Positions 1-12,196 of a DNA stretch of 64,000 bases are shown piece after piece. This DNA comes from Membranipora membranacea (taxonomy: Eukaryota; Bryozoa; Gymnolaemata; Cheilostomatida; Membraniporidae). The notes below the pieces were generated by a model. It saw only the letters and a list, made by a program, of their open reading frames with translations, did no database searches and had not been told where the DNA came from. Position 1 is the first letter of the stretch, and every line of letters begins with the position of its first letter. The stretch spans positions 24,678,001 through 24,742,000 of the forward strand of contig OU612065.1 of assembly GCA_914767715.1 (NCBI GenBank), given 5' to 3'. The position numbers were made by a program, and so were the translations under genes.

Positions 1-502
1 TGATAAATAAACATGAGACTTTATTATTTCCCTCCTATTATGGGTGAGAAATATTCGCTTGAAGAATCATCATGCGTAAAAATCAATGCTTCATATTATG
101 CGCCATTACCTCTGTGATTTCTGAATAAAAAGCATATAAAAAGAACGAAAAAATCCGTTAAGATGTGATGGCACTATACAGTAAAAATTTCCCTTAACAT
201 AGTTGTCTATCATGCTGGCATATCCACCTATTGTGATACTTTCGTATGTCTGCCGTTAATTATCTCTCCGCTTTTCCTTATTTTTCAAGTTATTTGTTCT
301 GTCACTGCATGAAAAACATTCATAAGATGATTGTAGATTGGCAGTAAAAGTATATATATAAAAGAGTATGGCATGATGTAGTGACATTACATATATTTTT
401 TATTTCAATCACAGATGTATGGATATTTGGTTTGGTCATCTGTCTTCTCATCCTATTTTTTGCGCAAATCTTTTAGATCAATACAGCGTTTTTAATTTGC
501 AG
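1..502. other. Left-edge non-coding sequence, probably TMC intron
   Basis: No exon with TMC similarity is visible here. The first recognisable TMC exon follows a polypyrimidine-rich acceptor ending at 502 and starts in mid-codon, so this stretch is most likely the intron preceding it. A short open stretch from 416 gives a peptide unlike any TMC segment and I do not count it as an exon. Confidence 0.5.
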
Positions 503-3500
503 ACGAAAACTCCACATGGCAGAAAGAAGCTGTGATATGTACAGAGAAGTATGATGCATACAAGAAGAATGTGTCAGCAGTTAGTACTGTGCCAACACAA
601 ATACTTGATATTCTCCAAGGAAGTGTAAGTTGTACGCATAAACCTCAACACTTTGTCTGAGGTTGAGCTTAGCAAACCTGTGATTGCTCCAGCAACAAGC
701 TTTCCCATTGCATGTTGTGTTGATTAGTAAAGATATAACATTGATCTTGTTAGCCCTTACTACAACTTGTTACGTAGCTTAAAAGACTATCCAAAAACCA
801 ATGCATGCTATAGCCAGGCTTGTTTCTTGTATTTCACTTCCTACCTGTGTAATCATAATGCAGAGAATGAGAGTTACCTTCCCTTATGGGAGGCACTTTT
901 TCCACCATCAATAATTCATGCCAAGTAGAGCATTGAATTTTTACCATGCAATCTGATTGAACTAACTGCCTGACTATAACATGCATTGGTCTTTGGCTTA
1001 ACAATGTTTACATACATTTTTTCAGAGTCATTTGATTTCAATTATTCCTGTCCACAGGGCATTCTTGAAGACACATTCCTATTTCATGGGCATTACAAGA
1101 ACATGACTTATCGCAGCGCTATAGAAGGAGCGGATACCACATACAACATGGGACTTGCCTTCCTCTGTGTCACAGCTGCCATCTTTATTATCAGCTTTAT
1201 AGTTATTCTCTATCAGTAAGTTTTTTTTTAGTTTTATCGGTTAAAGAACCCCAAGTTTTCCCTACTGACATATGGGATTACAGTTAAAACAAAAATATCT
1301 GTATTTGCTTTGTCAAACTTTTTGTATATCAATGTGAACGATTATTTTATACCACAAACATAAAATTTCTATCAGATTTATATTTTTGTGCTCACACGTT
1401 TATGCTTCACTCAACCTCTCATTATAGACTTGCGGACTTCTTAAAAAGTGCTATGATCAACACAGACAGCGGAGAATTCAAAGGGAAGTTTAGTGTAGGC
1501 GTATTGTCAGGTTGGGATTACGGCCTGGCCGAAAGAGGTGCTTTGAAACTGAAGAGAGAACTCATCAGAACAGAGCTACAGGTATAATATCACCTATTAA
1601 ATTTTTGAACAAGATGTAGATGATCAGGAAATGTGTTTCAAGTTTTTTCTGTGGTAAGGGTGCAATTGGCTGAACAAAGTGACCTTTTTGGTCGCACTCG
1701 GCCAATTGGCTGGTAAATTGGCAATGGCCGACCTAAAAGATTGGTTGGAAAATATTTTTATTGCTCGGTATGATGTTGGTTTCAATGGAGTTGTGTTGTC
1801 CTGGCAAAGCTTACCATGTTCCCTGACAGTCTTCATTGGATCTTTGGCTAGTCAGGAAAAAAATCATCAATGTCTGTGACTTCTTTCTACTTTGCAGCAA
1901 CTGTTATCGGACCAAGATTATGAAAAAAAAATCTCCTCTCGGACAACGCGTCAAACTGTAGGCCTTTACATTATAAGAGCAATCGTAAATCTCCTCACTG
2001 TTGGCATACTTGCAGGAGTAGTGGTAGCCATATTTTTTGCTCAAAACTTTGCTGATTCAAAGGTGGGTGCAAGCGTGTGTTTCATTATTTGCAGCTCAGA
2101 AACCAAATATATATAAACTTTTAACTAAACTATACACTATTTGATCCCAATTGGTATAATGGAAACTTATGAAAGTGTATATATAAATCACTTCATTTTT
2201 GCTAACATTTCCACCACGATCCTATATGTGACAAAAAAATAACTTGAGAGGTATCTTTTGTTCAACGTGAATTAATACAGCAATCATTGTTTGAGTGTTT
2301 GTATTTTTTAGCTTGCCGAAGGAGTAAACAATCTAGGTGCTCTACAGTTTGTCTATGAATACCTCGCTACTGCAATAATTACAGTTTCTTACATCATAGT
2401 GCCGACCATATTCAACTTACTGGTGAAACTTGAGCAGTACAGACCAACAGTGGTGATAAACATTACAATGATCAGGTAAACCAGGGGAGACTTTCAATAA
2501 ACGTTGTGAAATCACTATCAGATCACTCTGAGCCAAGTGAGCAATATTTGATTGGGGGCCTTGATTTCAAATCGTCCACTCATATAGGAACAAATTGGAC
2601 TTTCATTTGGTCAATCTTAAACGAGCATTGCCCGATCCATTTCGGCCCTCTGCACACTCGTCCACTCGGCTCCGTGTTCACACTGACCAGTTTTTGCATG
2701 AGAGGACAACTCGGTACGATTATCGCCCAGTATAAAAGCAGCTTTATATAAACTCCCACCTTCACAACCTAGAGAACATCAAGACACCCTAAATAGTAGC
2801 AAAAAGTAGCAAAAAGCTAAAAAAGTAGCAAAACTAAAATGCTAGCTAATATATTAACTTTTCCAGGGTATAGTTCAATAAAGATATCCCGTGCACTTAT
2901 AAGACAGCTTTTCTTGCTATCTTTTGGTGGAATTATACCAGTAACATTATATATAGTAGCTCACTAGCCATGACAAGGCTTTTACCTCACTACATAAGAG
3001 TGATGACATAAATAAGATTGTCTTAATACGCTATAAGAATAATTTCAGTGCATACATTGTGTCACTACAAAATTACAACTATGCAGAGTCGGTTGCATCG
3101 TTGTATGGTTGTAAACCTATGCTATATTCTTGGCGCCAGGGAGGGACCATAAGGAAATATATTCAGACTCAACTAAAATGTTAAGCTTACTGATTTTTTG
3201 TAACTTGTCGAGTCCAATAAGTGTTGGAGTTGTCTGAAGAATAACATAGTAAGGACAACTCCCTCCTTGTTTACATATTTTAGTTTACAGTTCAATGTTG
3301 ATTAAGTTTCAGTCGTGAGGGATTCTTATTCACATGCAGAATTTAAATGCAAAATCATTTGAATAATTTCTTTAAAAGCCTGTCTGAAATACGTAAGTTG
3401 GTGTATGCAGTAAGATCATGATGATATGCAGTGTACTATCTTACCTCAACAATCGTGATTATGATATTTCTTTTTTGTTTTCACAGAATTTTGGTCCTGC

Positions 3501-6500
3501 GATTGTTTTCACTGTTCTTCTTACTGATAACTACACTACTAAAACTAGAGTGTTTTGGAAAAAGCTGTGAAACACAACATGAAGATTGTGGTAATAAGTT
3601 GTTCACCAAAGGATCCTCCTCATTGAATAAGGTAAATCCATTGATATGAATATATATCAGTGGGTAAATCCTGCGGTCTTGTAGTGTTTACAAATCATCG
3701 GCTTATATCATACTAAATTGATTAACTTGTTAGGCTACCTTTCCCCAATGTCAATTATCTATCTATAGTTATGTCAAGTAGTGCTGAAAGTTGCCTGTCT
3801 TGACAAGCTTTGTCCAAAAAAGCTTGTCAAGACAGGCTCCTCTCAAAGGTACTATTGTAAACTTGTCTTCAACAACAGTAAATTTGTGATGAATTGACTT
3901 TTTTGCTGATACCAATATTACGTGTTGCAGTGTTGGGAGACTTTCATCGGGCAACAGATATACAAGCTGGTGCTACTGGATTTCCTAGTAATGCTGATCG
4001 TCACCTTTCTGGTTGAATATCCGAGAGGGTGAGTTTATAGGCCAACCAGTGTTAGTTGGGCGATGAGGCAAACTATCTCGTTGTTGAAAAGATTCCACTA
4101 TGCTTGTATATCGGGTATTGTATTCATATCACTGCAAAATTTATTTTTTACAGGTTCATTTTCCGCAAGCTCAAAGATCGCATTGGATTGATTCGTAATT
4201 TCGGTCAACAGGAGTTTGATATGCCAAAGAATGTTATGGATGTTCTTTATAACCAGGCACTTTGTTGGATCGGAGTTTTCTTCTCCCCTTTCATTCCTCT
4301 ATTTATTACTTTGAAGCTGTTTCTATTCTTCTGGATAAAAAGGGTGAGATACAATTTCTACAATTTATGGTTTTATTTGACAAATTTCAACATGAATATG
4401 TTCACTATGCACCAATATTCGTTGTGCAAAGTTCAGGTTTTACGCCTTGGTCGATATTTTCTGGTGGCCAAGGTGTTCAGTTGGATTGACTACAAAACGG
4501 CTTCGGACACACCTTTTGTGCGTAAGTTCTAATACGCGCTCAACTCAAATTAAAGGGCAACCAAGGTTTCGCAGCAATGCATTAATGGGTAGTAAATAAT
4601 GTGCTGGGCAGCATCAGCTTTGTGCATTACGCGATGCAAAACTCAAAGTAGTTGCTGACTCTAAGCTGGGTAACATTTCAGTTTAGGGGAGGTTCCAAGA
4701 CTTTGCTGTAATAATTATAGAGCACAGTCTAAATAATAACAGGAACAGGAAACTGCTATGTGGTATTCTCTTTTAGCTGAGTTTGAGTACCTGATGGAAG
4801 AAATGTTTCACAAGAATTCTGGCTGAATAATCATCCGAATTATATTTTGCCTTTTTCCCCATGCAGAAGGTGCAATCTGCTATTAATCAATGGCCATCAA
4901 TGAGAAGTTGTTTGAAACCTTGGTTGCCCTTTAATGTAACACTTTATCATTACAGGCAACTCTTTTCAAGAACCAAAAACCATCACCGACTCTCTCCAAG
5001 TCTTCAGATGTGTATTCTTTCTTTCTCTGGGTTATGCTGATTTCATTGGTGCTGGCTTATGTGGTGCTTATAACTTATATACAATTGTAAGTGTGGACCG
5101 CTATGTTAATACTTGAAGCGAGTAAATTTCATTATCTTCTTGATGCATTAATATGTATATATATATGTATAATATGAATACTTAATATTTTGCTGTAACA
5201 AAACGAACCCACTGCGTGGATAGGCTAACTCCTATATTTATGACACTATGTTTTCCTGTTATCGGACCCACCTGCCTGTTGTCCTTAGCTGTAGTAAGCT
5301 GGCAAGAATATTGTTGCTCTTAGGAACGAAACTTACCTATTTCTCTGTTCAAATAATGTTGGTCTATGTTTGTTTTTAGTGTAACTCCTTCTCAGAGTTG
5401 CGGACCCTTCAAAGTTCACGCTTCCGATAATTTCAAAATAATGAACAGCATTGGTCTTGCAGTAGATAACACCCTCTCAGATGGAGGGTGGACTGGTGAT
5501 CTGAAAACCATTGTCAAATTCATTCCTACTATTCCGACAGCCTTAGGAGCTCTTCTTCTACTCAGGTAAGTCTGATCCTCCACTTGAATTAGGAAGCAGG
5601 AATTGTGGCTATAGATAATAGGATAACGCGGTTATCTACCAAAATTTATAAGTTACAGAAACACAGTTTAAGAATCTTATGAATACAACCATATAAACCA
5701 GTGCTGCGGCTTAGCATATGGTCACATGACCCTTTTTATGATGGAATACATGTAATGCGGTGAGAGGGTGTAGCAAACTGACAGCGGGCTATGTGAACAA
5801 GATCCGCCTTGTCACTAACTACCTACACAGAATTAATGATCCCTTTTGTTTTGTAGCGTGTCATGGTATTACTTTGTGACAAAGAACCATGGAATGGCAG
5901 CGGAAATCAAACTCTACCACGATCAGTTGACAAAAGTATGTTCTATTGCTTTTAAAATTCAGGTCATATATGCAAAACCATCGATCACAGACATGCAAAA
6001 TAAAGACAACGGTTCAAGCAAAAAATGTTTATCAACGGATAAAAAATAATGACACTCAATTTCGTGTGGAACAATTTGGATTTTCTACTCTCTTTTGCTC
6101 ACAGTTATGGTTGCCATGAGTAAGCCAGCCAGCCAGCCAATCAATAGGACTACCGCATTTCCTAATTTTCGGCTTTAGTTGGGTGGTTAAGAAATTCCGT
6201 AGTCCTGTGTTATTGTCTGTGTAATTTTTGGTATTGATGACCATAAACATATAAATATCTATTGTTTATAACTGACCAGACTTGAGATATGTGTATGCGC
6301 AGATTTACATAAAAAGTCCTCATTATTATTTTTACTATGCTGCGTGTGTTAAAAAGTACAAAACTGGAGAGGGGAGAACTTCGAATTGAGGCTCAAATTA
6401 GCGCTCAGAAAACTGTCTATTGTAATTCTTCTTTTTTTTATTTTAGAATGTAAAAGACAAGCAGTTTATGATGAGAAGAGTGAACAATGCTTTGATGGAA

Positions 6501-7616
6501 GTCAACCAGCTGTCAAGTGCCAAGCCTAGCACAGCAAGCAGAACGCAGATCTCTCAGCCAAGAGGTACATGTTTTGGTTTCAATGCAACAACAAACTAAT
6601 GATTTTGAATATAGTCAGGTATAAACCGTGGGAAAAGGAGCACAAGACTGTTGCCATCACTTTTAAAATATCAATATATTTATTATTCTATTTCCTTTCA
6701 TTATGCAGATACCTACAATGATCAAAGTCCACCGGATTCACCAAGGATTTCACCACATCAAATCCGGACAGAACCAAGTTCAGCTAAGCAGATAAGAATA
6801 CCACAGAAATATCACTCGAGTATTGATACCTCTCAATCAGATGTACCAATTAGTCGTCATGACCAGAGAATAGAACGTATTCCAAGAAAAGCAGATGGTA
6901 GCGTAACTCAGCCGCAGCGTGCATCATTGCAACAACCCAACAATGCAAGGGCTGGCTTTATTGAATTAATTCCACAACGGCCCCACACCACAGGTGATAT
7001 AATGGAGGAAACAGAACAAAGGCATGACAACTTCCAGCCATCTCAGAACCAGCCCCAAGGTGAATGGATCCCCCAAAAGCAAGCATGGGATAGCAAACAA
7101 AGAAGACAGGTCAATGGGCCTGGAGAGATGGATTATGAGGAGGAGAGCGAACCTGGATACTCTTTCAGAGCTAGTGCAGGTTATAATGGGGACGATGATG
7201 AGGATTATAGTGGAAGCTTGTCTGACTTGGAGCTGAACGCCTCTATCCACAGAAGACCAGAACCTCAACAGGGGTTCACAGTAATGTCCAATATTCCCAG
7301 CGATCCTCAGAATCACAGATGTGTAAATCAAAGTAAAAGAATACACAGAAAACAACAGAATAACTCAAAAGAACGCAGTCGCTCAAGAGACCACGGACAA
7401 GTGTCAGTGTCCTTCCATGACCCACATACGTGTTCTTCCAGTGATGAGTCAGACAAGGAAGAAATACAGACACGTATACCACGCAAGCACCCATCAGATC
7501 TCGATATCAATCAGAACAACAATCCCAGAAGAATTACAGATATGAGAGGAGACGAACAGTCTATACCAGTCTTTTACCAAGATAATCAAGCTTTTGAACC
7601 AGAGCCAGACTATTGA
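503..7616 (+). CDS. Transmembrane channel-like (TMC) family protein, 5' end outside window
   Basis: TMC proteins are multi-pass membrane proteins; some members are pore components of mechanotransduction channels. Thirteen exons are visible: 503-624, 1058-1215, 1428-1581, 1898-2062, 2312-2475, 3487-3631, 3931-4028, 4154-4343, 4956-5086, 5380-5565, 5857-5935, 6447-6564 and 6709-7616. All have GT-AG borders and matching phases. Family marks are LQGSGILEDTFLFHGHY across exons 1-2, the TMC signature beginning CWETFIGQQIYKLVLLDF in exon 7, the run DVLYNQALCWIGVFFSP in exon 8, and QSCGPF in exon 10. Hydrophobic segments in exons 2, 4-10 and 11 fit several TM helices. The last exon encodes a hydrophilic tail of about 300 residues rich in Q, S, R and acidic residues, with repeated IP-x-K motifs. 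The N-terminal cytoplasmic part lies left of the window. Extracellular and loop sequences resemble the TMC5/6/7/8 side more than TMC1/2, but I cannot assign the paralogue. The gene ends tail-to-tail with MRPL27. Confidence 0.95.
3793..3837. repeat. Short inverted repeat, hairpin family copy A
   Basis: Left arm GCCTGTCTTGACAAGCTT and right arm AAGCTTGTCAAGACAGGC are perfect reverse complements around a loop of about 9 bases. The copy lies in TMC intron 6. Two more copies with the same arms and longer loops lie at 10091-10162 and 11580-11696, all in introns or flanks of plus-strand genes. It is probably a very short non-autonomous inverted-repeat element or a structured motif. Confidence 0.8.
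4554..4930 (+). mobile_element. 377-bp non-autonomous DNA transposon with TTAA target duplication (copy 1)
   Basis: The element begins AGGGCAACCAAGGTTTC and ends in its reverse complement, giving a 17-bp terminal inverted repeat. TTAA lies directly outside both ends (4550-4553 and 4931-4934). TTAA duplications are typical of the piggyBac and Kolobok superfamilies; the ends do not start with the usual piggyBac CCC, so the superfamily is open. It has no coding capacity. It lies in TMC intron 8, just upstream of the acceptor for the next exon. A second copy of identical length, in reverse orientation and almost identical in sequence, lies at 28703-29079. Confidence 0.9.
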
Positions 7617-7898
7617 CGTGACGCTTATAACCAAGCTTCGGTTCCGAGAAGCATACAGCAGATATCAAAAAAAGTTACATTTCACACCTTTCTATAATTG
7701 CCGAAATGAAGCATATAACTTTGTGAATGTGAATTAGATGCTATGGTTTCGACAACGCTTTATATCATATTTGGAAAGTATTTATTTACGCATGCGACAA
7801 TGGATAATTTTTTACACATTATATATAATTTTTTTCACTAATCACAATGCAATTCTTCCCTGGCAACACACAATATATATTGCGTTAACCAATCAGTA

Positions 7899-9423
7899 TC
7901 ACAATAAAGAAACAAGCTTGAATTTGTTTTCTTGTTTATGAGGTAAAACATGAATAAACACTCTTTCGATCACTTCTCCAGAGGCGACACCGGGATAGAT
8001 TGGACTGTCGGGATAAGGATTTAATGTCTCTCTCGTTAACAAAACTTCACCATCTTTCATAGCATTCAATGTCATTTTTCTTCCAGCCAGAACCTGCAAA
8101 TAACCAATAATGTAGTAGACAAACAGGGTTTTAATTGACTAGTGAGCAAAAAAGTGCAATTTCAAATTTGCAATTTCACAAAGGATTGAGATTTAGCATA
8201 GCTTAGGCCTTATATCAGTTGGGTATTATAGCGATATATTATATACCTCTCTCATTTGAACATAAAAATCTCATCATTTGAACCAGCAAAAGGTGATGGG
8301 ATATCACTTTGCAGAAATTTCTGATGGTGATATGTATGGACAAACATTTGAAATGACAGCCAGGGTAAGGCTTTGGAGTATAGCGACACATAAATTCACA
8401 GGCAAATTTTCTTTGTAAGCCTTATTTCTGTCTTCTTGATGATAATCAATTAATTAATTTGTGTGATTAGGCCTATCTTTGGCTGGTTGATGCAATAATG
8501 ATACTGAGACCGCTGGGGTTTTTGTTGTAACAACATATCTAGTTTAAAGAGAATTAGCCTTGGCTTGACTTGGATAAGGCTGGATGATAGAGTCATCCAG
8601 AACTTGCAAACTTTTCAATTTATATGTAGAGAGGTACAGCTACCTTGTGCACTTACATTTTCGCCAGGGTAATATCTGAGTTGTAATTGTGTAGCTAGTA
8701 TAGTCCCTTTTTGTACTATATCGCCATCTGAATATTTTATCCCTCTATTCTTGGGGCGGGTGTGTGATCTTTTGTTCTTTACACTCTTTCCACTAAGCTT
8801 GGAGGCAAATCTGCAGGGCGTGAGGCTTGCTAAAATTATACAGTGACAATCAGTTTCAAATGACCATCGAAGTAAGGCTGCTTGATTTTAGCAATTTTCC
8901 ATGATAATCATGTGATAACGGTACAGTCAGCAGGACCTATAGCACCCAGTCGGTAAAAAAAGAAGCATGAGTCAGTGTGTTAAGTTCCATATCTTTATTA
9001 TCCTGTTAAACAATTAAGTGGGATGGGGGTTGTACGTAAATTTATGCTCCGTAACAAAAACAAAAAAAGGACCTTTGAGATAAGGCTAGGTAGGTATTTA
9101 TGATCATATTCATGATATTTGTATTGATATTACTTATATTAGCAAGGATTGATCTAGATAGATACCAAAAGAAGGATGCCAATGAGTTAACTCCAAACTC
9201 CTTGTGGTAAGTACAATCAAGATACACAATGTTGGAGAAACTCCTTGATTTTTGTACAGTGCAACGAACCACTCCCCACTAATTGGTTGGTTACAATACA
9301 ACAAAAAAGTTTAAAGACAAATAGAATGGCATGCATACCTGCTGCAAGTACATTCTTCTGTTGTAAATTTATTGTCTCAGCAGTAGCTCTTCTCAACAGG
9401 GTTGAGAGCAGTGAGAAACTCAT
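7899..9423 (-). CDS. MRPL27: Mitochondrial large-subunit ribosomal protein bL27m
   Basis: A component of the mitochondrial 54S/39S large ribosomal subunit, belonging to the bL27 family that sits near the peptidyl-transferase centre. Three exons in reading order (9423-9339, 8829-8657, 8093-7899) join with matching phases to give 150 residues, close to the 148 of the human protein. Exon 1 starts MSFSLLSTLLRRATAETI, an Arg-containing, acid-poor start typical of a mitochondrial presequence. Exon 2 carries RFASKLSGKSVKNKRS and then the L27 core ending GTILATQLQLRYYPGEN, matching the family pattern G-x-I-[IL]-A-T-Q-x-x-x-x-[YW]-x-P-G. Exon 3 ends with a run like VFIHVLPHKQENKFKLVSLL, the conserved animal MRPL27 tail. 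It converges with TMC (stop codons 282 bp apart) and diverges from UQCC1. Identification rests on family motifs recalled, not on a search. Confidence 0.93.
7904..7909 (+). promoter_or_regulatory. Candidate poly(A) signal for the TMC gene
   Basis: AATAAA lies 288 bases past the TMC stop codon and is the first canonical signal I see downstream. It starts three bases after the base pairs that form the MRPL27 stop codon on the other strand (7899-7901), so the TMC 3' UTR probably runs into the MRPL27 last exon. Confidence 0.5.
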
Positions 9424-10274
9424 TCTTGCTAAATTTACTAGAATGTGAGAGCTGTAAGTTATTGAACGAGTTCACTGAGGCTCAATCTGTGGAAAATTAA
9501 TGCAGAATCATGGATAAAAACACTCTCTTCTTGTCAAATGAAAATGCTGGGTATTGTAGTACTTGAACCTGAAATTTGTGAAAAATGGTGTGAGGGCTGC
9601 CTTTTGTAACCCATATCACATTCTCAGCAGGAGTTCTTGCTATTCATTGACGCATATAAAATAATGTTAGGATATTTCGTTACAACTTCACACAAAATTA
9701 AATATACATCATTGGCAATACAGGATGAGTCCAATATTTTTCTCTTTACTGTATTTCCGGCGTGATAATTTCATAACTTTCTTATTTTGTAAGTCGATGC
9801 AGGGAGTAAATGTGGGAGTTAGATAGCTTATATAAATAATAAGTAAGTTTTTGGACACACAAAACATTTTGAGCTTAATTGAGTCAGATAACATAACTGC
9901 TCATTCATCATTGCTGCTTGAATGATAAGCCACTACTATATTATTTATTTATAATTCTCATTCTCTCTGTATGGAGTTTAATTGAATCTATTATCTAGGA
10001 ACAGAAGAAGGGGGAGTGCAGGAGGTTAATCAATGGTAGTGATTGTGACTGATAAATTCTGATAACACTACTACTAGGACCTCCTGGGTTAGCCTGTCTT
10101 GACAAGCTTTATTGGTTGTGGGTGTGGGGGGGGGGGGTCAGCAAAGCTTGTCAAGACAGGCTTCCATTTTCATGGCCAGGCAGCATCTAAATATTACCTA
10201 TTGGGTTATAATTTAATGTTATATTATTTTGTTTGTTTCATCTGCAGGCGACATTTACATATAGTAAATCGAGT
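9424..10274. promoter_or_regulatory. Intergenic region between divergent MRPL27 and UQCC1
   Basis: About 850 bp separate the MRPL27 start codon from the first usable UQCC1 start codon. I see no other coding sequence. The region must hold the 5' UTRs and promoters of both genes, and a shared bidirectional promoter is plausible. A copy of the GCCTGTCTTGACAAGC hairpin lies within it at 10091-10162. No TATA box or other factor site can be called with confidence. Confidence 0.5.
10091..10162. repeat. Short inverted repeat, hairpin family copy B
   Basis: The arms AGCCTGTCTTGACAAGCTTT and AAAGCTTGTCAAGACAGGCT face each other across about 32 bases that include a run of 12 G. The copy lies 85 bp before the first UQCC1 coding exon. 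Same family as the copies at 3793-3837 and 11580-11696. Confidence 0.8.
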
Positions 10275-12196
10275 ATGAGCTTAGGAGTCACTCTACGTAG
10301 GTGGACATGGCGGTGTATGCAGAACAGTGAAGGGTTGAGGTATTTAACATGCATGAAGAACCCAACATCAGTAAATCAGGCGATATCTACATGCAGGACT
10401 CAAAGTATACACACAACTAATAGGTAGGTTATATTACTCCTCACCTTGTGCTTATTGTATTTATAACCAAGGGTTTCGCTTTGGTTCTGTACTCTGAGCT
10501 CTGGTGGTGTTTGTAGAAAGAAAGGAAAAATGCACAGTTACTATAATGTGAGTTGTCTCAACGCATGATATAGCAATATAGATATGCCTTATAATCATTC
10601 TGCATTGTTAATTTATGAAGGTTTCTATTTATTACAGGGCATGTAATGAACCGGAGACCTATTCGCTCTCAAAACTTCAAAAATTTCGCAGATTTGTACG
10701 GTTAGAGAAAACAACCATACCATCTGAGGAACTGAATCTCTCTGCTATGCGACTCTTTGTCTGCTGTTCTGAGTATGGTGACTTTCCGCTTTTCATAGAG
10801 CGATTCGGGCTAGAGGACACGTTATCTTGTTGGGTTCATTTAATGCAGGTATGTGTATTTCAAACAGAAAATTACCTCTGCCAGGATCTGCACAATTATC
10901 CTCACCAACCAAATACCAAGCCAGGTTCTAAGATCGCACATGTATTTACTGCGTTTAAGTCATTAAAATCGTATTACTGAGGGTCACCGCAACTCTAAAT
11001 GGCAGTAATTGCGAATGGAATCTTTGAACCCAGCTTGGTATTGGAGCTCTGTGCAGTGCCAGTTTTAACACTGGATGTAAATTATAAACTTGTGTAGTTT
11101 ATTCTGCAGTTTTCTGAAGTCAAGTCTGCACAATATAGTTTCATTAAAATTTTGTAAAGCTTGCAAAGACACAGAAGAATTCTTATACAGAGAGTCTAAG
11201 AACCAATTAATGTGCCTTAATAAAACGAAGCTAACGCTTTTGCATGTCCAGAGGAGTTATTTAAATTTTATTGACCACAATGAAATGTTCAATAGCATGA
11301 TTTCTTGTTAGTATAATTTAGGAAACTATCGCATGCATACTTGATTTTACTGATGTTTTGTAGTTACATACATGGATGATGAGTTTGAGATTCAGAAGTT
11401 TTAGTACGCCTGGACTTTCTGAAGATACAGAGATGCTAGTAAAGAGTTTAAACTACTACATGTGGACTGACATCGAGAAGAGAGCTGCAAAAATTGCAAG
11501 TGGCAAAGTGAAACGTGAGGCGCTTCAGGTCCTACAGAATCGGTACACTGGTGAGTTTCTCCTAATCACTACCCATCCTAGCCTGTCTTGACAAGTTTTG
11601 TTGTTGAGGGGGGGGGGGGGCACTCTCTTCTCGACAGTTCAACGCTAGAGTCAGCAAGTTATGCTCTCCTATTGGCAAAGCTTGTCAAGACAGGCTTCAT
11701 CCATCCATCACTATGATCTTTGAAGATTTAAGCATTCTATAAAGCTGATTTATCTCGGTTAATCCATTGATATATTGGCCATTTGTATTCTTTATTTTCA
11801 TGTGTCAACCAGATGCTTGCTCACATATCTTATCATAAAGACATGAAATTGAATCTAGAGCTAGGACCAGCGCGTTCATAAGCTGCCATGATAACCATTA
11901 TTTTGTTTGAAATCTTTTCAGCAATTCTCCTTGGATATGATGAAGGCTATTTCACCAATGACAAAATACTCGCTGGCGCTTTATGGACAGGGTTATTAGG
12001 TCAAAGTGACTCAATCCAGCCCAAACAGATCACCGAGTTACTAGAATATGTCCATATCAATCTAGCACATCTTCAGACAATCTCTGATAAGCAAATATTA
12101 AGAGACGGTTTCATGAATTTCATACCCTTAGACTTCAAGAAACCAAACTCAGCAAAGGACAAAGCTATTAAAAGTATGGTACTGCAGATACGGTGA
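10275..12196 (+). CDS. UQCC1: Ubiquinol-cytochrome c reductase complex assembly factor 1 (Cbp3-like)
   Basis: A mitochondrial chaperone for cytochrome b synthesis and complex III assembly. Exons 10248-10423, 10638-10848, 11364-11550 and 11922-12196 join in phase. Starting at the ATG at 10275, the product is 273 residues. The coding frame is open back to the acceptor at 10247, so an upstream start exon is possible; the 10275 start is preferred because it gives a basic, acid-poor leader (MSLGVTLRRWTWRCMQ) like a mitochondrial presequence. The chaperone domain shows YGDFPLFIERFGLEDTLSCW, then LHTWMMSLRF, YYMWTDIEKRA, and AILLGYDEGYFTNDKILAGA near the C-terminus, in the order of the family. AATAAA at 12380-12385 is a likely poly(A) signal. 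It is head-to-head with MRPL27 and tail-to-tail with TUBGCP6. Confidence 0.9.
11580..11696. repeat. Short inverted repeat, hairpin family copy C
   Basis: Left arm AGCCTGTCTTGACAAG and right arm CTTGTCAAGACAGGCT flank a loop of about 85 bases that also contains a run of 11 G. The copy lies in UQCC1 intron 3, just after the donor. CATCC lies beside both ends and may be a target duplication, but this is weak. Same family as copies A and B. Confidence 0.75.

Noticed and set aside
6966-7355. 129-codon minus-strand open frame opposite the TMC last exon
   Set aside because: Shadow of a long coding exon; hydrophobic composition is a by-product of the antisense frame, and no splice or family support.
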